A DNA stretch of 64,000 bases. It comes from Caecitellus pseudoparvulus. Taxonomy: Eukaryota; Bigyra: Bicosoecida. Positions 40,102 through 52,400 of the stretch are shown here, one piece after another. Where the stretch lies: the NCBI GenBank assembly GCA_965644315.1, contig CBFFRQ010000013.1, positions 248,001 to 312,000 on the forward strand. The letters are read 5' to 3'. The translations under genes were made by a program, and so were the position numbers. Each line of letters starts with the position of its first letter. Within the stretch, counting starts at the first letter, position 1. Under the pieces are notes generated by a model that was not told the origin of the DNA, made no database searches, and saw nothing but the letters and a program-made list of their open reading frames with translations.

Positions 40102-40406
40102 ATTTGCAGCCTCGCAGCGGAAACTGTGCCTCGGGCTGTGTCCGTAGTAGCAGTTCGTCCTCCACGGCTTTGCCATGTTGAGGCATTTGGTGCTTCCTGG
40201 TCTTGCTAAGGATGATTGGCTGTCTCGAAATGCACTGCTCAAGGCATTCTCACTTGTTTTCATAGTTGTAGGAAACGGTGGCGCACTTTGAAACGCGACT
40301 CAAGCTCACAATCCTCACACCCGCTGTTACTGCAGCGGATTCTGAACACCTCTGCACGAGCTTGCAAAGCCTGTGCATTGGGTTTCGCTTCCTCGCGCCT
40401 GCAGCC
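40102..40406. other. Intergenic, no gene seen
   Basis: 305 bp holding the actin 3' UTR and the promoter and leader of the HECT ligase gene. No RNA gene or repeat; no TGTAA polyadenylation signal of the green-algal type noticed. Confidence 0.4.
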
Positions 40407-43400
40407 ATGGCTCGCACGCGCCAAACAGCCCGCCGCGCCAGCGGTCGGGCTCCACCTCGTCGTCCGCCAGGACGCCGGGGTGGTGTGCCTTCCTCCTCTG
40501 GCTCCATGCAGTCATCGTCTGCTCAGAGTGTTCCTTGCCGTACGGTGCCTCCCAAAGCGGCCATATCTGACGACGACCTGCTGAAGCTGGGCTTGGAGAC
40601 GGTGCGTGCACGTTGGCGTGGTGGGCCACACCCTCGCTGCGCCCTTGCCTGAACAGCTTGTCGCCAGCCTCGCTGACCTTGCCCCGGCATCCTTGTAGCT
40701 CCACGCCCCACACCACAGGTGCTCAACAGCGAATTCATCCTGCAGCGCCACGTCGCTCGTGATGAAGACCTGGAAGAGTGTGAGTGATTCCCGCAGGTGG
40801 GCAGCAAGGGCACTGCTCTGAGCGGGCACCTGGCGTCCTCCCCTCGCAGTCCGGACGGTGCAGACTGATGCCCAGGCTCTACAGGCCTCTTCCACCTCTG
40901 TACGTGCTGCTTGCTTGCTCTGTTCTTCTGCAGCGACGCTTCGACCGGCGAGGGAACAGAGGTTGCTGGCGCAGCGCCACCACGCCAAGGCGTGCCCCAT
41001 GTCCGCTTGCCGATCGCATGGCATCAAGCCGTTGCAGCTCTGCAGGCCGCCCCTCTACGAGGCCCTGCAATCCGAAGCTGCACTAGCACCACTTGTCATC
41101 GCCATTTTCCATCCTCCTTTCGTCCTCGTCCCGTGCGCAGGAGAGCAAGCGCGAATACGCCAGCGCAGGCTATGGCGACGAGGGCGACCGCTCAGCCAAC
41201 GCCTACCGTCGCGCCCGCGAGCTTGCAGCTTTGTCTGTGGCTGGAAACTCGGGCTTTGCCGCGACCGTCGCGCGTCGAGGAGCCAGCCTGCTGCGCTACT
41301 ACCGCGCTCAGAGCAAGTCAGCGGAAGGTGCGGGAGACACAGCTCTTTCCGTGCAGCCTCCTGGCCCCATCGAGCTGCCCCCTCACGAGGACTTTGCCAA
41401 GCGCGCTTCCTCTGCCACCCTACTGGTCCTGCTGGAAGATGCTGTCCTCCGCAACCCCCTCCTCGCGCTGCGCCTGCTGACTGAGGTGGCCAACCTCTTG
41501 GCCCAGTCGCCGGGCAAGCTGCACCCGTTCCAGGCTTCCCAAGGGGCTGTTTCCTTTGGCCAGGCGAGTGGACAGCCTGGGCAGCTGCAGTTCTCCATGG
41601 ACTCCATCGCCAAAGTGGCTGACCTGCTCACCCGCGTTGCGGCCGGCCGTCTGCCTGTAGGGTCCCAGTGGACTGCGCCCGAAGGCAGCCCCGCTGGGGC
41701 GGAGGATGCCGTGAAGCGGCTGGTCCGCCTGGCTGCCTTGGAGACGCTCCTGTACATGACTGCTGCACGGCAGTCCTTGACGGATGCGCTGCGCGCCCTG
41801 AACCTGCTCCTCTTTGTTGCCCCTGACGAAGAGCTGGACGTGCACGGCGTCGTGGAGGCGCTGTCCCTCACCACGTCTGGGCCCAGCATGCCCATTGCCT
41901 TGCGCAGCTCGCGCAAGCATTCCTTTGTCATGCAGAGCTCCTTCCTGTTCCTGGGAGGCGCTTCGTCAGTGTCCCAAACTTCTGCAGGCAAGGCTGCCCG
42001 CCTCGCGTCCAAGCTGAAGTTCATGTCTGTGGCCAGCGACGGCACGTACCTGTACGCGCACTCCAACTTGGGGCTGACCAAAATCGGAACAGGGCAGCGA
42101 GGCACGACTCCAGGGAATGTGTACCAGCACTTGACCGGCTACCGTGCAAACCAGCCGTCCTCCATGGCATGTGTGGGCGGCATGCTATACCTGCGCGTCG
42201 AGGACGCAGGTGCCACCGAGGACAGGCCAGCAACGCCATGGCTTGTGGCCATCTCCTGCTCCTACCTGCAGGAGGTGGGAACAGTGTCCCTCGCAGGGGC
42301 CTCCACGCCCTCGCTGCCCACCGTGTCCCCCGCTGCTGCCCTGCAGGTGGCGCAAGCCCTCGCAGCAGCCAATGTCGACCCAACACTGACCCAGGCCGTC
42401 ACGGAAGCCACCGCAACAGCCGCTGCCGGTGCTGGCGCACAGGCTGGGCAGACCCCGCTGTCTGCGGCGGCTGCTTCAGCCATGAGTCAGGCCGCTTCAG
42501 ACGCGCTGTGCAAGGCTTCATGGCGCATCACCGGTGATGGCACGTTGCTGTACGGCCTTGCCGCTCACAGTGTCATGACGACCGACGACGCGCTGCCGTT
42601 TGCGGTGTCCCGACGGGTGAAGCAACTGGATGCTGCCGAGGTGCCAGCCGCACAAGCCGCTGCTGGCGAGACGAAGGAGGAGGAGGCCGAGGCTGAAGAA
42701 GCTGGGCTGGAAAGCAAGGAAGACATCTCTTCCCCTGCCCCTGAACCAGAGGGAGCACCTGAGGGCGACAGCCAGCCAGAGGCCACCCCAGATGAGCCAG
42801 TTGATGCTGCGACTGGCGCAGCTGTTCCTTCGGAAGAGGTAACTGTGTCCCTTCACGCCTTTGCCCCGGGGTCGAAGCTGAAGGGGAGTGACGGCGATGA
42901 GGAGGCATCCACCGTAGGCATGTCCCACTTGAAGTCCTTGGTGCTGCAGCGACCAGCTCGCAAGGCGTTCCCCGCCAGCGCCATGCTGTCCTTTGGGTCC
43001 GTCGTGCAGAACAGCACAGCGATCGCAGGGCTGGGCATGGCCATGTCGGCGGCCGCAACATCCAAACTTGACGAAGCCGACTCCAGGTCATCCTCAAAGA
43101 AAGCATCCAAGCGCCGCAAGCAGATGAAGGACGCGTCCAAGGCGGCCGAGGCTGCCTCTGCCTCCATTGCAAGCTCCATGTCCTGCCCCGGTGTGCACAT
43201 CCCAGGCGCACCACACTTGCGAGGGCACCGCAGCCTGACTCTGGAGACTTGGGTGCGCATGGACTCCGTCTCCCTGGCCAGTGGCCCGTCTTTCGGCTCA
43301 CACTCAAGTGGGGGGTTCTCCAAGGCGGGTTCCAGATCTGGGTTCGCTTCGAAGGCAGCTCGGAAGGGGGCCACCTCTGACTCTGAGGATGACGCAGGTG

Positions 43401-46400
43401 ACGGCACCCAGGATCCAGAGGCCAAGAACAAGTCCATCAACGAAGCCAAGCACTGGACGGGGATCGCCGAGGAGGCGGGGGATGCCAAAGTGGCCCCCGT
43501 CTTTGCCATTGGCCCTGCCGCCGGCCGACCATCTGGGCCCACCTCAGGTCGCTCCCTGTCCTCGAATGTCGCTGAGGACCCCAGTTTGATGGTCGTGGCT
43601 TCCCCCGGCAAGCTGCACATTGCCATCAAGTACTACAAGGGCGCGCTGCCGCACCCTGTTTCTGTCCCTGACGCACCGACCACCGGCAAGGCAGTGTGCG
43701 GGGACGCCTCGGTGCGCTCCCAGGGCGGCGGCGGCCACACGAAGCGCACGGAGCGCATTTACGGCGTGGCAGACATTCCCGAAGCCCCCTGGACTGACGC
43801 TTCCACGACTGATCAGTGGCTGCACGTGGCCCTCGTGGCTGACGCAGAGGCGGGCGCTTTTGTCCTTCTGGCCAACGGCCAGGAAGTCTGGCGCCAGGAT
43901 GCCGGTGGCATCGATGTTGTGGCTGCTGTGGCATCCATCACACAGGGCAGGGACGTCTTCTCCACGCCGAAGGCGACTTCCACCGTGTCCTGGGCATTTG
44001 GTGGCGTGTACGAGGGTTGCTCGGGCCAGGTGCAGCCCAATTTGGCCAAGGTGCAGGTAGCCTACTCCCGAGTCTGGTGCACTGCGCGAAGCACTGAGGA
44101 CATCGCAGCTGGCATGCGCACCGGCTTCGGCTCAGCTGTAGACACCGCAGCTGCCATCGCAGAAGCTCCATCCGCGGCATCCGCCCGCTCAATGGAGAAG
44201 GACGACGAGAGCCTGCTGCCAGCCAGTGTTTCGGATGGCCTGATCGGCTGCTGGCCTTGCGACGACGGATTTGGGGTCCGTGTTGCAGATTTGAGTGGAT
44301 TTGCCAACCACGCCACGCTGCTTGGCATGTTCTGGGTGGACCCTGCAGTTCCTGCACCTGTCACGGCCCCAGAAGTCGTTCCCGCCGCGCCGGAGGCTGG
44401 CCAGGACGGGGGCTCCGACGAGGCACGCATCTTGGCTCCTGCCCGCTTTTCTCGAGAAGCACTCGCTCGTGCCAATGTGTTCACGAATGGCGAGTGCCTG
44501 GGGGTGTATTTCCCGGTGGAAGTCGCCCGCAAGGTTCTCAGCTTGAGGGCTCTCTCTCGCTGTGGGCTGTACCAAGTGTATGAGCTTGCCACTGGCGTTG
44601 CCATCTCAGAGCAGCTGGTGCTGGAGGGTGTGACGTCCATCGGGTCGACCAGTGCTTTCGTGGCCCCCAGCACCATGTACGCGGTGCACCTGGGCTCGTA
44701 TGCGCTATCTGCGGCAGTGACACAGCCAGATTCCAAGCTGGCTTCCGTCGTTGCAAAGGGCACTTTGGATGCCTTTTTCTCTGATGGCATCTTGCCCAGC
44801 GCCCGCTACCCAACGGCCACACTGACTGTCGCCCCATCGGGCTCTGGGGCACAAGACTCACCGAGCGGTATTGCCGTCGACCAAGTGTCCGTGTTCCCAG
44901 CCCAGCGCACGCCCAAGTGGGCCGCCAGCCGAACAGGCGCAGTGGCCAAGTCGAACGCTTCGTTCGCCCAAGCAGCCAGCCTCATTTGGGCGCGCCTGTC
45001 ATCTGAGGAGTCAAAGGACTCAGCCCTTGCATCCACGGCAGAGGCTGTGAATGAGGCGTTGTCCACATCTGGTGATGAGCGCGGCAGCCTCACAGACGGC
45101 CTTGCGACTCTAGACCGTGCTGCCCGTGCAACCACGGCTGCCCGGGACGACCTGCTGAAGACACTGCAAGCAGCACAAAAGTCTGCCGAGGAGGCCGAAG
45201 AGGCAGATGCCGCTGCTTCGCTGCCTGCTGGGCATGACCGGGTGTCTTCTGCCCTGGGGCGCCTCGTAAGTGACTTCCCTGTGTACCAGGGGCGATACAA
45301 CCAGGCCCTGGAGGCCCTAGGTATGCCGCCATCTTCCCTGGGCATTGCAGGGGCTGAGTCCCTGGGCGTCGTTGCAGGCGGGCAGGAGAGTGATCCGTTG
45401 GAGGGCATTCTGGGCGCTGACGACGTCTCCGCTGTGTCCCTCTTTGGTGCCGAGGCCACCAGCACGCAGCCGTCTCCGGCAGAGCTTGCCGCGAAGCAGC
45501 ACGCAGATGCCATCAACGCTGCATGGCCTCGCTTCCACTCGTCAGTTGTCGCGCACGTGCTGCTGCAGCATGTGCAGTCTTCGTGCAGCCAGCGCTCCAT
45601 TGAGCTGGCCATGGCAGCAGATGCACGTGCTGCTAGTGCACAGAGTGCCCAGCAAGCCAAGGACAACAAGTCCAAGTCTTCCAACCAAGCGAACACAGGG
45701 AGCGGAGGGTTTGGTGCTACGTCGTCTGGAGGCTTTGGCAACGTTGCCTCTAGCGGTGGCTTCGGTGGCTTCGGTGGCGCCCAGTCTTCCAGCTTCTCGT
45801 TCGGCAACGCAAGCTCCTCCGGCGCCTTTGGCAACACCTCTGGCGGAGGATTCGGCAGCTCCCAGCAGCAAGCCCCTGGCTCCAGCTCCAGCGGCGGCAG
45901 CGGCTTTGGCTCGGATTCCCAGTCCCACCCGCAGTTCGGCGCGGCACGCATGACTCCGTCCAGGCCCATGTCTGTCGAGCTGAGTGCGGATGCCTTCTCC
46001 GCCCTGCGCGGGCTCCTCGCGAAGTTGTCTGCTTCCTACGCAGCCCTGCGTGACGTCTCTGCAAAGGTCGCGTCGGCCATGCTGACTGGCGCCGGTGCCA
46101 GCGGCGACGGCCCTGAGTGGCGCACTGGCTCAGCCCAGAATGCCCTGCTCACCCAAGGGCTCGTGGTGTGCTTGCAGGTTTTCCGCTGCAATCTGGAGCA
46201 TCTCGTTGCATGGAAGATGTCCCCGTCTGCTGTTGGCTTCTCCGCTGGCGCAGCGGCGGACTTCTCGGCAGATATCGCCGCGGCGCTCATTCCCACCGCC
46301 CAAGCCGCGAAAGCAGACGCCGAGACAGCCCTAGCAAAGGCTTCTTCCCAGCCCCCCCTCGCCGCGATGCTGCACCGACTGGCCAACTCTACCCTGCCTG

Positions 46401-49400
46401 TCACGGGCACCATCCGTGATGGCGCCCTGGCTCCCGGCTGGGACCAGAACGAGGCAGCCGCCACTGCCGCCGCGACAGCCCTGTTCATCACTGCTGCTCG
46501 CCGGCGGTACACGGGGCAGCTGGCAAAGGCGCCATTCGTTGACACGCTCAAGTGGCTCATGGAGGTGTCCCCTGCTGCCAGCCTTTCAAGTGAGGTGTCC
46601 CACGCTCTGCACACTGAAATCGCTGAGAGCTTGTCTTTGGGCATGCCAGTCTTCTCGACCACTGCTTCTGCAAGGCTGCGCCTGCTGTCAGGACTGTTGG
46701 CCCAGCAGCTGGGCGTTCACGCCACCCTGCCTGCAGCCGGAGCAGACGATGGTGGCGCAAGCGAGAGCAAGTCAGGTGCCGTCGTGTCTGCTGCCTCCGG
46801 CGCGGACGGACTTGACGCCTGCGTCGCAGCCGCCACGTCGCAGGACGACCAAGACAAGCGCAACCTGCGCGAGATGCTAATGGCACGCTACTTCAGTGCC
46901 ATGTCCAAGCCGGCTGCCGTGTCGCAGCTGTTGAGTGCTCTGAAGAGCTCGTCTTCCTCCCGCAGCGGGGCAGTGTTCGCCTCTGGGTGTGTCCCTGGCG
47001 AACTCTTGGAGGCCCTGGTCATGGTGGGCGTGGACGGTGAGGGGGCAGCCGTGCAGAAGGACTTTGCGTCGCTGATGGAGAACTCCACCAAGCTGCTGCT
47101 GCAGTTCACGGAAACTCGCATGCTGAATGCCCTGGCTGCCGCGGCGGCCCAAAGCGAGGGTACCGCCACGCCTGCAGTCGGGTCATCGCTTGACCAAGTC
47201 CCCGAGCACATCTCTGCTCTCGCAGCATTCCTGCTGCAGACGCAAACTGTCATGCTGTCTCGGGCCCTGTCCAACCCCAAGCCACGCAACCCCTACTTCT
47301 CGTACGGTCTCAAGTACTGCCACCGCATGCTGGCCAGTGCAGCGGAGCTGGTTGAGTTTGCGAATGCGTCGGAAGAATGGCCTACGTCTGCAGCGGACGC
47401 CAATGCCGCGCTGCTGGAAACGAAGGCGGCGGTGGTGTCCATCTTGCACGACCAACTGGGCTCGCTGCTTTCATCCATGCTGTCTGTCTTGGCAGCGCTG
47501 CCCATGTCGCTGTTGACAGCATGTGCAGTCCTCCCCACCCTGCAGCGCTTGCTGAAGGCACTGGACGCGCTGTCCCTGGGTCTGCCTGAGGTCGTCTCGG
47601 CTGAGGCTGAGGACGCCAAGGGCTTGCCCAAGTGGGCCATGACCACCAAGCGAGTGGCGCTCGAGACCAAGCACCCCGTGCCGCAAGGGTCCACACAGGG
47701 CACAGTTCACATCCCAGGCGCCAAGAACATGCTGCTGAAGTTTGACGATGCGGCCTTCTCGAACTCTGGCGGGGGCGGCGGTGCTGGTGGCCAGGGCGTG
47801 TCCATCGCGCTGTACTACGACGCAGACATGCAGAAGCCTGTGCCCAACGGTGTCTTTACCCTGCCCTCATCGGGCTCAGCACCTCAGCGTGGTGGCAAAC
47901 GCTCTTCCTCTTCTGATACACAGGGCATGGGCACGTCCATTGACGACTTGATGCCAGACCTTGACGTTGTCGGGCAGGGCGCCTCGGCTTCTGGGGCCGG
48001 CGCAGCCGCTGTTGTCTTCGACGAAGACCTCGTCACCGTTGCTGACGATTCGCAAGGGGGCGATGAGGAGGAGGAGGAGGAAGCTGAGGAGGTGTGTCCC
48101 TATGCCAACGCCTCGGCTCGGGACCGGGCCATCTGCGAGGCAGTGCAGGACAGCGGGATGAGCAGCAACATCTTGAGCAGCGTGCGCAACCAAATTTCCA
48201 GCTTGGGCTCCACTGTGAACCAGTTTGTGTCCAACCAAGGCTATGACCCCGACACCGCTGTGTCTGCCTTGAACACCGAGTATGGCTACTCCACACAGCT
48301 GGTTGGGCTCTTCCAGGTGTACTGTGACGTGTCAGGCACACCGCCCGATGCCGTGGCCATGGGTCCCGTCAGTGAGGAGAACGTCGCAAACGCCATCTAC
48401 GCGTACGCCAACGACCCCAGCGCCTACGGAGCGCCAAGCCTTGAGCAAATGCTGATGAACCAGATCGGCGTGTCGTTCAACGAGGTTGACTTCATGTCGG
48501 CGTCCAGCGAATCGCAAGCGTCGCGTGGCAGCGGGCCACAAGCCACACCAGGCGCACTGCCGAAGGCTGGCTTCCGCGTCAAGGGAGACACCGTGCACAT
48601 TGTGTACAGCACTGGGTACCAGAGCGGCTGCTGGGGCTTCCGCGTCGCTGCCGCCGCGAAGGTTGGCTCTCAAGTGGTCTCCCTCCCTTGGCTGCTGGAC
48701 GTGCACCGCAACACCGCCTTGCTGGCAGGCCGCCTGGCGTACACGCTGACGGTGGGAGGCTGCCACGACGAGCAGACTGGTGATGAGGACCCGCTCTCTG
48801 TGCTGACTTCCCTCGCCTCCAAGGGCAAGAAGGAGGCCCTGGCCCAAGGAGGCGAAGCTGCTGCTGAAGCGACCGACTTCCTGGAAGACGCCGCTTTCCT
48901 ACTGGAGGCGTCTGCTGATGGGGACATTGGCCTTATGAGCAGGACCACCGAGGCATCTGCTGCGACGTGGTTGTCCTCGGAACTGACGCACGGTGGCCTG
49001 GTGCTGTCAGCCCAGGAACGCATGTTGGAAGCCCAACACTCCAACGTCTTCCACAAGGTGGTAGATGCTGTTGGTGGTGCAGAGGGTAGCTTCGTGGGTG
49101 GCGCTGGCCTGGACAGCTCTGTGGCTTCCGGGGAAGACGTCGTGTCCTCGGCCATGGCGCTGGTGCAAAAGCTCGTGCCGGTCATGGCCGCTGCCAAGGT
49201 GCGCACTGACAACTTCCCAGTGCCGGCAGATGTGAAGCCCATTGTGATGGAGACCATCCACCACATGGCAGCAGTGCTACTGCACCACAACCACCTCCTA
49301 GCTGACGCGCGCGCGTACTTGGAGGAAGCCTCGGCTGCCATTGAGGCGCGCGAGGCAGCTGTGGCTGCTGGCACTGCCACGGGGCCCAAGCGCTGGAAGG

Positions 49401-52400
49401 CCCCCGCGCCCCCCGCACCTGTGGCCAGGGCCTGGCAGACTGCCCACCGCATCAAGCGCTCGCTGCGGTCCAAGTTCCAAGCGCACTCCCTTGCCATCAC
49501 AGCAGCTGCCAAGGAAGCGATGGGTGGGGAGAAGGACGGCGCAGAGGTGGAGCTGGGTGACCTCGACGTGGACCGCGTGGCCATCTACCGTGACATGTGC
49601 AACTCCATCCGCCAGCGGTGTGACTTGCTCCTGGCCTTCGTCCCTGTGCCGCTACCTGTGCCTGACACGCCAGACCTGGCATTGGCTCGTTCGTCTTCCA
49701 CAGCCTCTTCCGGTGGCGGCCTGGAGCAGCTGGCAGACACCGCCCAAGAGGTCGAGGAAGAGACAAAGGCTGAGCCTGGCAAGGAGAGCGAGGAGGCCCG
49801 CAAGGAGCGAGATGCCAAGGCAGCGCTCCTGGCCTGGCAAGCACTGCAGCGCCGGGGCGGGAAGGTGTCCCTGAAGGCAGCCACGCCTGATCAGCGCCAT
49901 GGGCTGGTGTGGCGCTTGGCGCACACGCTGGCAGTGGACTCGGACATCCCCGTGGGGATTGTGCGTGCTGCCGTGCTGTCCCGCCGCCACCGCGCGACAC
50001 TGCGCATCGCAGGTGTGAACGCCGTCCACGCCCTGCTGTCAGGCATCTCCACGCCTTCCGCCCAGCGGGAGATCATCGCGCAGGTTTTCCCCGCGCTGTG
50101 CTCTACCCTGTCTGAGAGCGAAGAGGGCGCCCCCGCTACCTTCCTGCATGGCACCGAAGGCTGCGGAGAGAGCCTCGGCGCCCTGCTTGAGGATGCCTTC
50201 GTCCGTCTGTACGGTCTGTACGTGAACATGCTCAAGTGGGCAGGGAAGGAGCCCGCTGCGGCTGACGGCCCCAGCACAATCACGCCCGTCAGCGTGCCGC
50301 TGCTGCAGGCTGTCCTGCGAGCATTCGCGCTGAAGTACACCAAGGAGCAGTACAGCGCGGTCGTGGACATGGGTGTGTACAACGCCCTCTTTGGGCTCCT
50401 GAACACCATCCGCTCCCTGACAGGCGAGAGCGACCAGGGTGTAGCCTCCACTGCTGACGAGCATGCCGGCTTTGCGTCCCTGCAAACGTCTGTCTGGTCC
50501 CTTCTGGACCTGCTCTCCACGTCCTGGCTGCGCTTGAACCCGTCGGCAGGCTCGCTGGTGGCGGAAGTAGGCGTCCCGCCGCCGCCAGAGGGTGCTGCCC
50601 TTTCTCTGCAGCGCGGCGCCTCCATTGGACGCTCAGCAATTTCCTCTGGGCTGTCCCCGGTATTCCGTATCCTGGTCACACAAGTTAACGCCATTGCTGG
50701 GCACTACGCCACTGAGGCGCTGCTGCCGGGTGGTGTGGAGTCCAGCGCGCTGTCTGCTCTGAAGCCGAGCGAACGCCTCGTCAAACTGCGCAGCATGCTC
50801 TCCTCCTCCACCGTCTCCATGCTCTCCTCCTCTTTGGTGGGCGTGCTGTCCGGCAAGGTTACACGCAAGTCCAAGCGTGCCGCCACTGCAAAGCAGCCGG
50901 CGCAGCTGAGCATGGCAGAAGCCATGGCAAACAAAGTCGCCGCTGCCACCGACGGTTTCGGAGGTGTGGCGCCGGGCACTGGTGTTGAGCCTTCTGCCAA
51001 GTCTCGCCCAGGAAGCTCCTCTGCCAAGGGGTCCTCGACCAAGAGCCAGGAGCTGCGTGACGATGCTGGCGAAGCAGAGGAAGACGGCATGTATGTCGAC
51101 ACCTTCACCATCAAGTTGCTGAACTTGGTGTACACCGTTGTGCAGCTTCGGGAGGGGCGCGACGCCCTGCTGCGCTCTGGCACGGAGCACTTGCTGCTGG
51201 CTGCGCTGCTGCGGGGCAGTGCGCCTGCCGGCACCACAACCACGGAGATCACCCACGCAAGTGGGCACCCGCTTGCTGCCTTGTTCTCCATCCTGCGCCT
51301 GGGGTCCCCCAGGGCTCGCCATGTGGTGGCACGCATCTTGCGCAAGCTGCTTGCCCGTGAGGACGCGGCGCTGGACAAGACCCTGTCCAAGAAGCGCTCC
51401 CGTGTCGGCTTGGGGCAGGCGCACGTCGCCCCCCTGCTCGCAGAGGCAGATGACTGCATGCTGCTCGGGCTGGGAGATGCCTCGGGCGTCCTCCGCACCG
51501 CCTCCTCTGGCATGGAGAGCAAGGATGATGGCAGTGCGAGCCACGGCCCGCTTATGGACGACCTGGCCTCACTGCGCGGGGCACCCCCCACTTCGTGGGA
51601 ACAAGGGCAGGTGACGGCACTCCCCCTGCTCGCGCTGGTTGGCAAGGCAGGCGTGGCGCACGTCGCCGCGGCTGCGGGTGTGAACAACGCGTTGCTGAGC
51701 AGCCGCAAGCACAGCATTGCCACCTTGTTTGTGGAGCTGCAGGAGGCCGCTTCCACAGGCACCGGCGGTGTCGTGCCGGTATACTCCCTTGTGTCCATGT
51801 TGCGGGATATGTGTGCTCGCAACACTGCATGGCGGGCTGCTATCCGGGCCTGTGCCTCGGCCGCCCTTGCCTACATGCCAGAGCTGGTGCAGGGATTGTC
51901 TTCCACAGCCTCGGCGAGCCTCAGCGACCCCCTCCAGGAGGGCGGCATCTTGCTGCCTTCCACACCAGCTGAGCGTCTCATGCAGGTCAAGCTCTTCCTG
52001 GCCACGGGCGCCATGGCGGTGATGGGTGGGTTGGGCACCCCCCTCGTTGCAGGCACCCCAGTGTACAACAGGAGCGCGCTCCTTACCGGCAGCATGCCTG
52101 GTCTGGGCTCTGCAACTGGCGAGACTGGCGTGGTGGAGCACCCAGCCGGGTTCGTCGCAGTCCGTCGCGCTCTGGATGTCGGCGGGCAAGATGCCAAGCA
52201 GCTGAGCAAGGTTGCTGGCACCACTACGAAGACTGGCATCATAGGCGCGCGAGTAGGCATGCAGACAACTGCTGCTCAGTCAGGCGCTGGCGGTGGCCCC
52301 TCAGTGAGCCGCATGGAACAGTTCACGCTCCTGGTGCAGCAAGAGGGCGCCACGGGCGATGCTGACGGCGTCCTCACAGCAGGCGAGGCCACCGCTTCCG

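Noticed and set aside
39022-40263. 413-residue minus frame rich in LLGDVDV and VGVLGG
   Set aside because: Antisense of the actin last exon; an effect of the C-ending codon bias.
40407-40556. Histone H3 gene fragment or pseudogene
   Set aside because: Similarity stops after about 18 residues, no H3 fold sequence follows, and the frame continues through consensus splice sites into the ligase.
40900-40933. Apparent GTACGT...TTCTGCAG intron in the HECT gene
   Set aside because: Only 34 bp, and removing it shifts the frame into a stop; the frame reads straight through.
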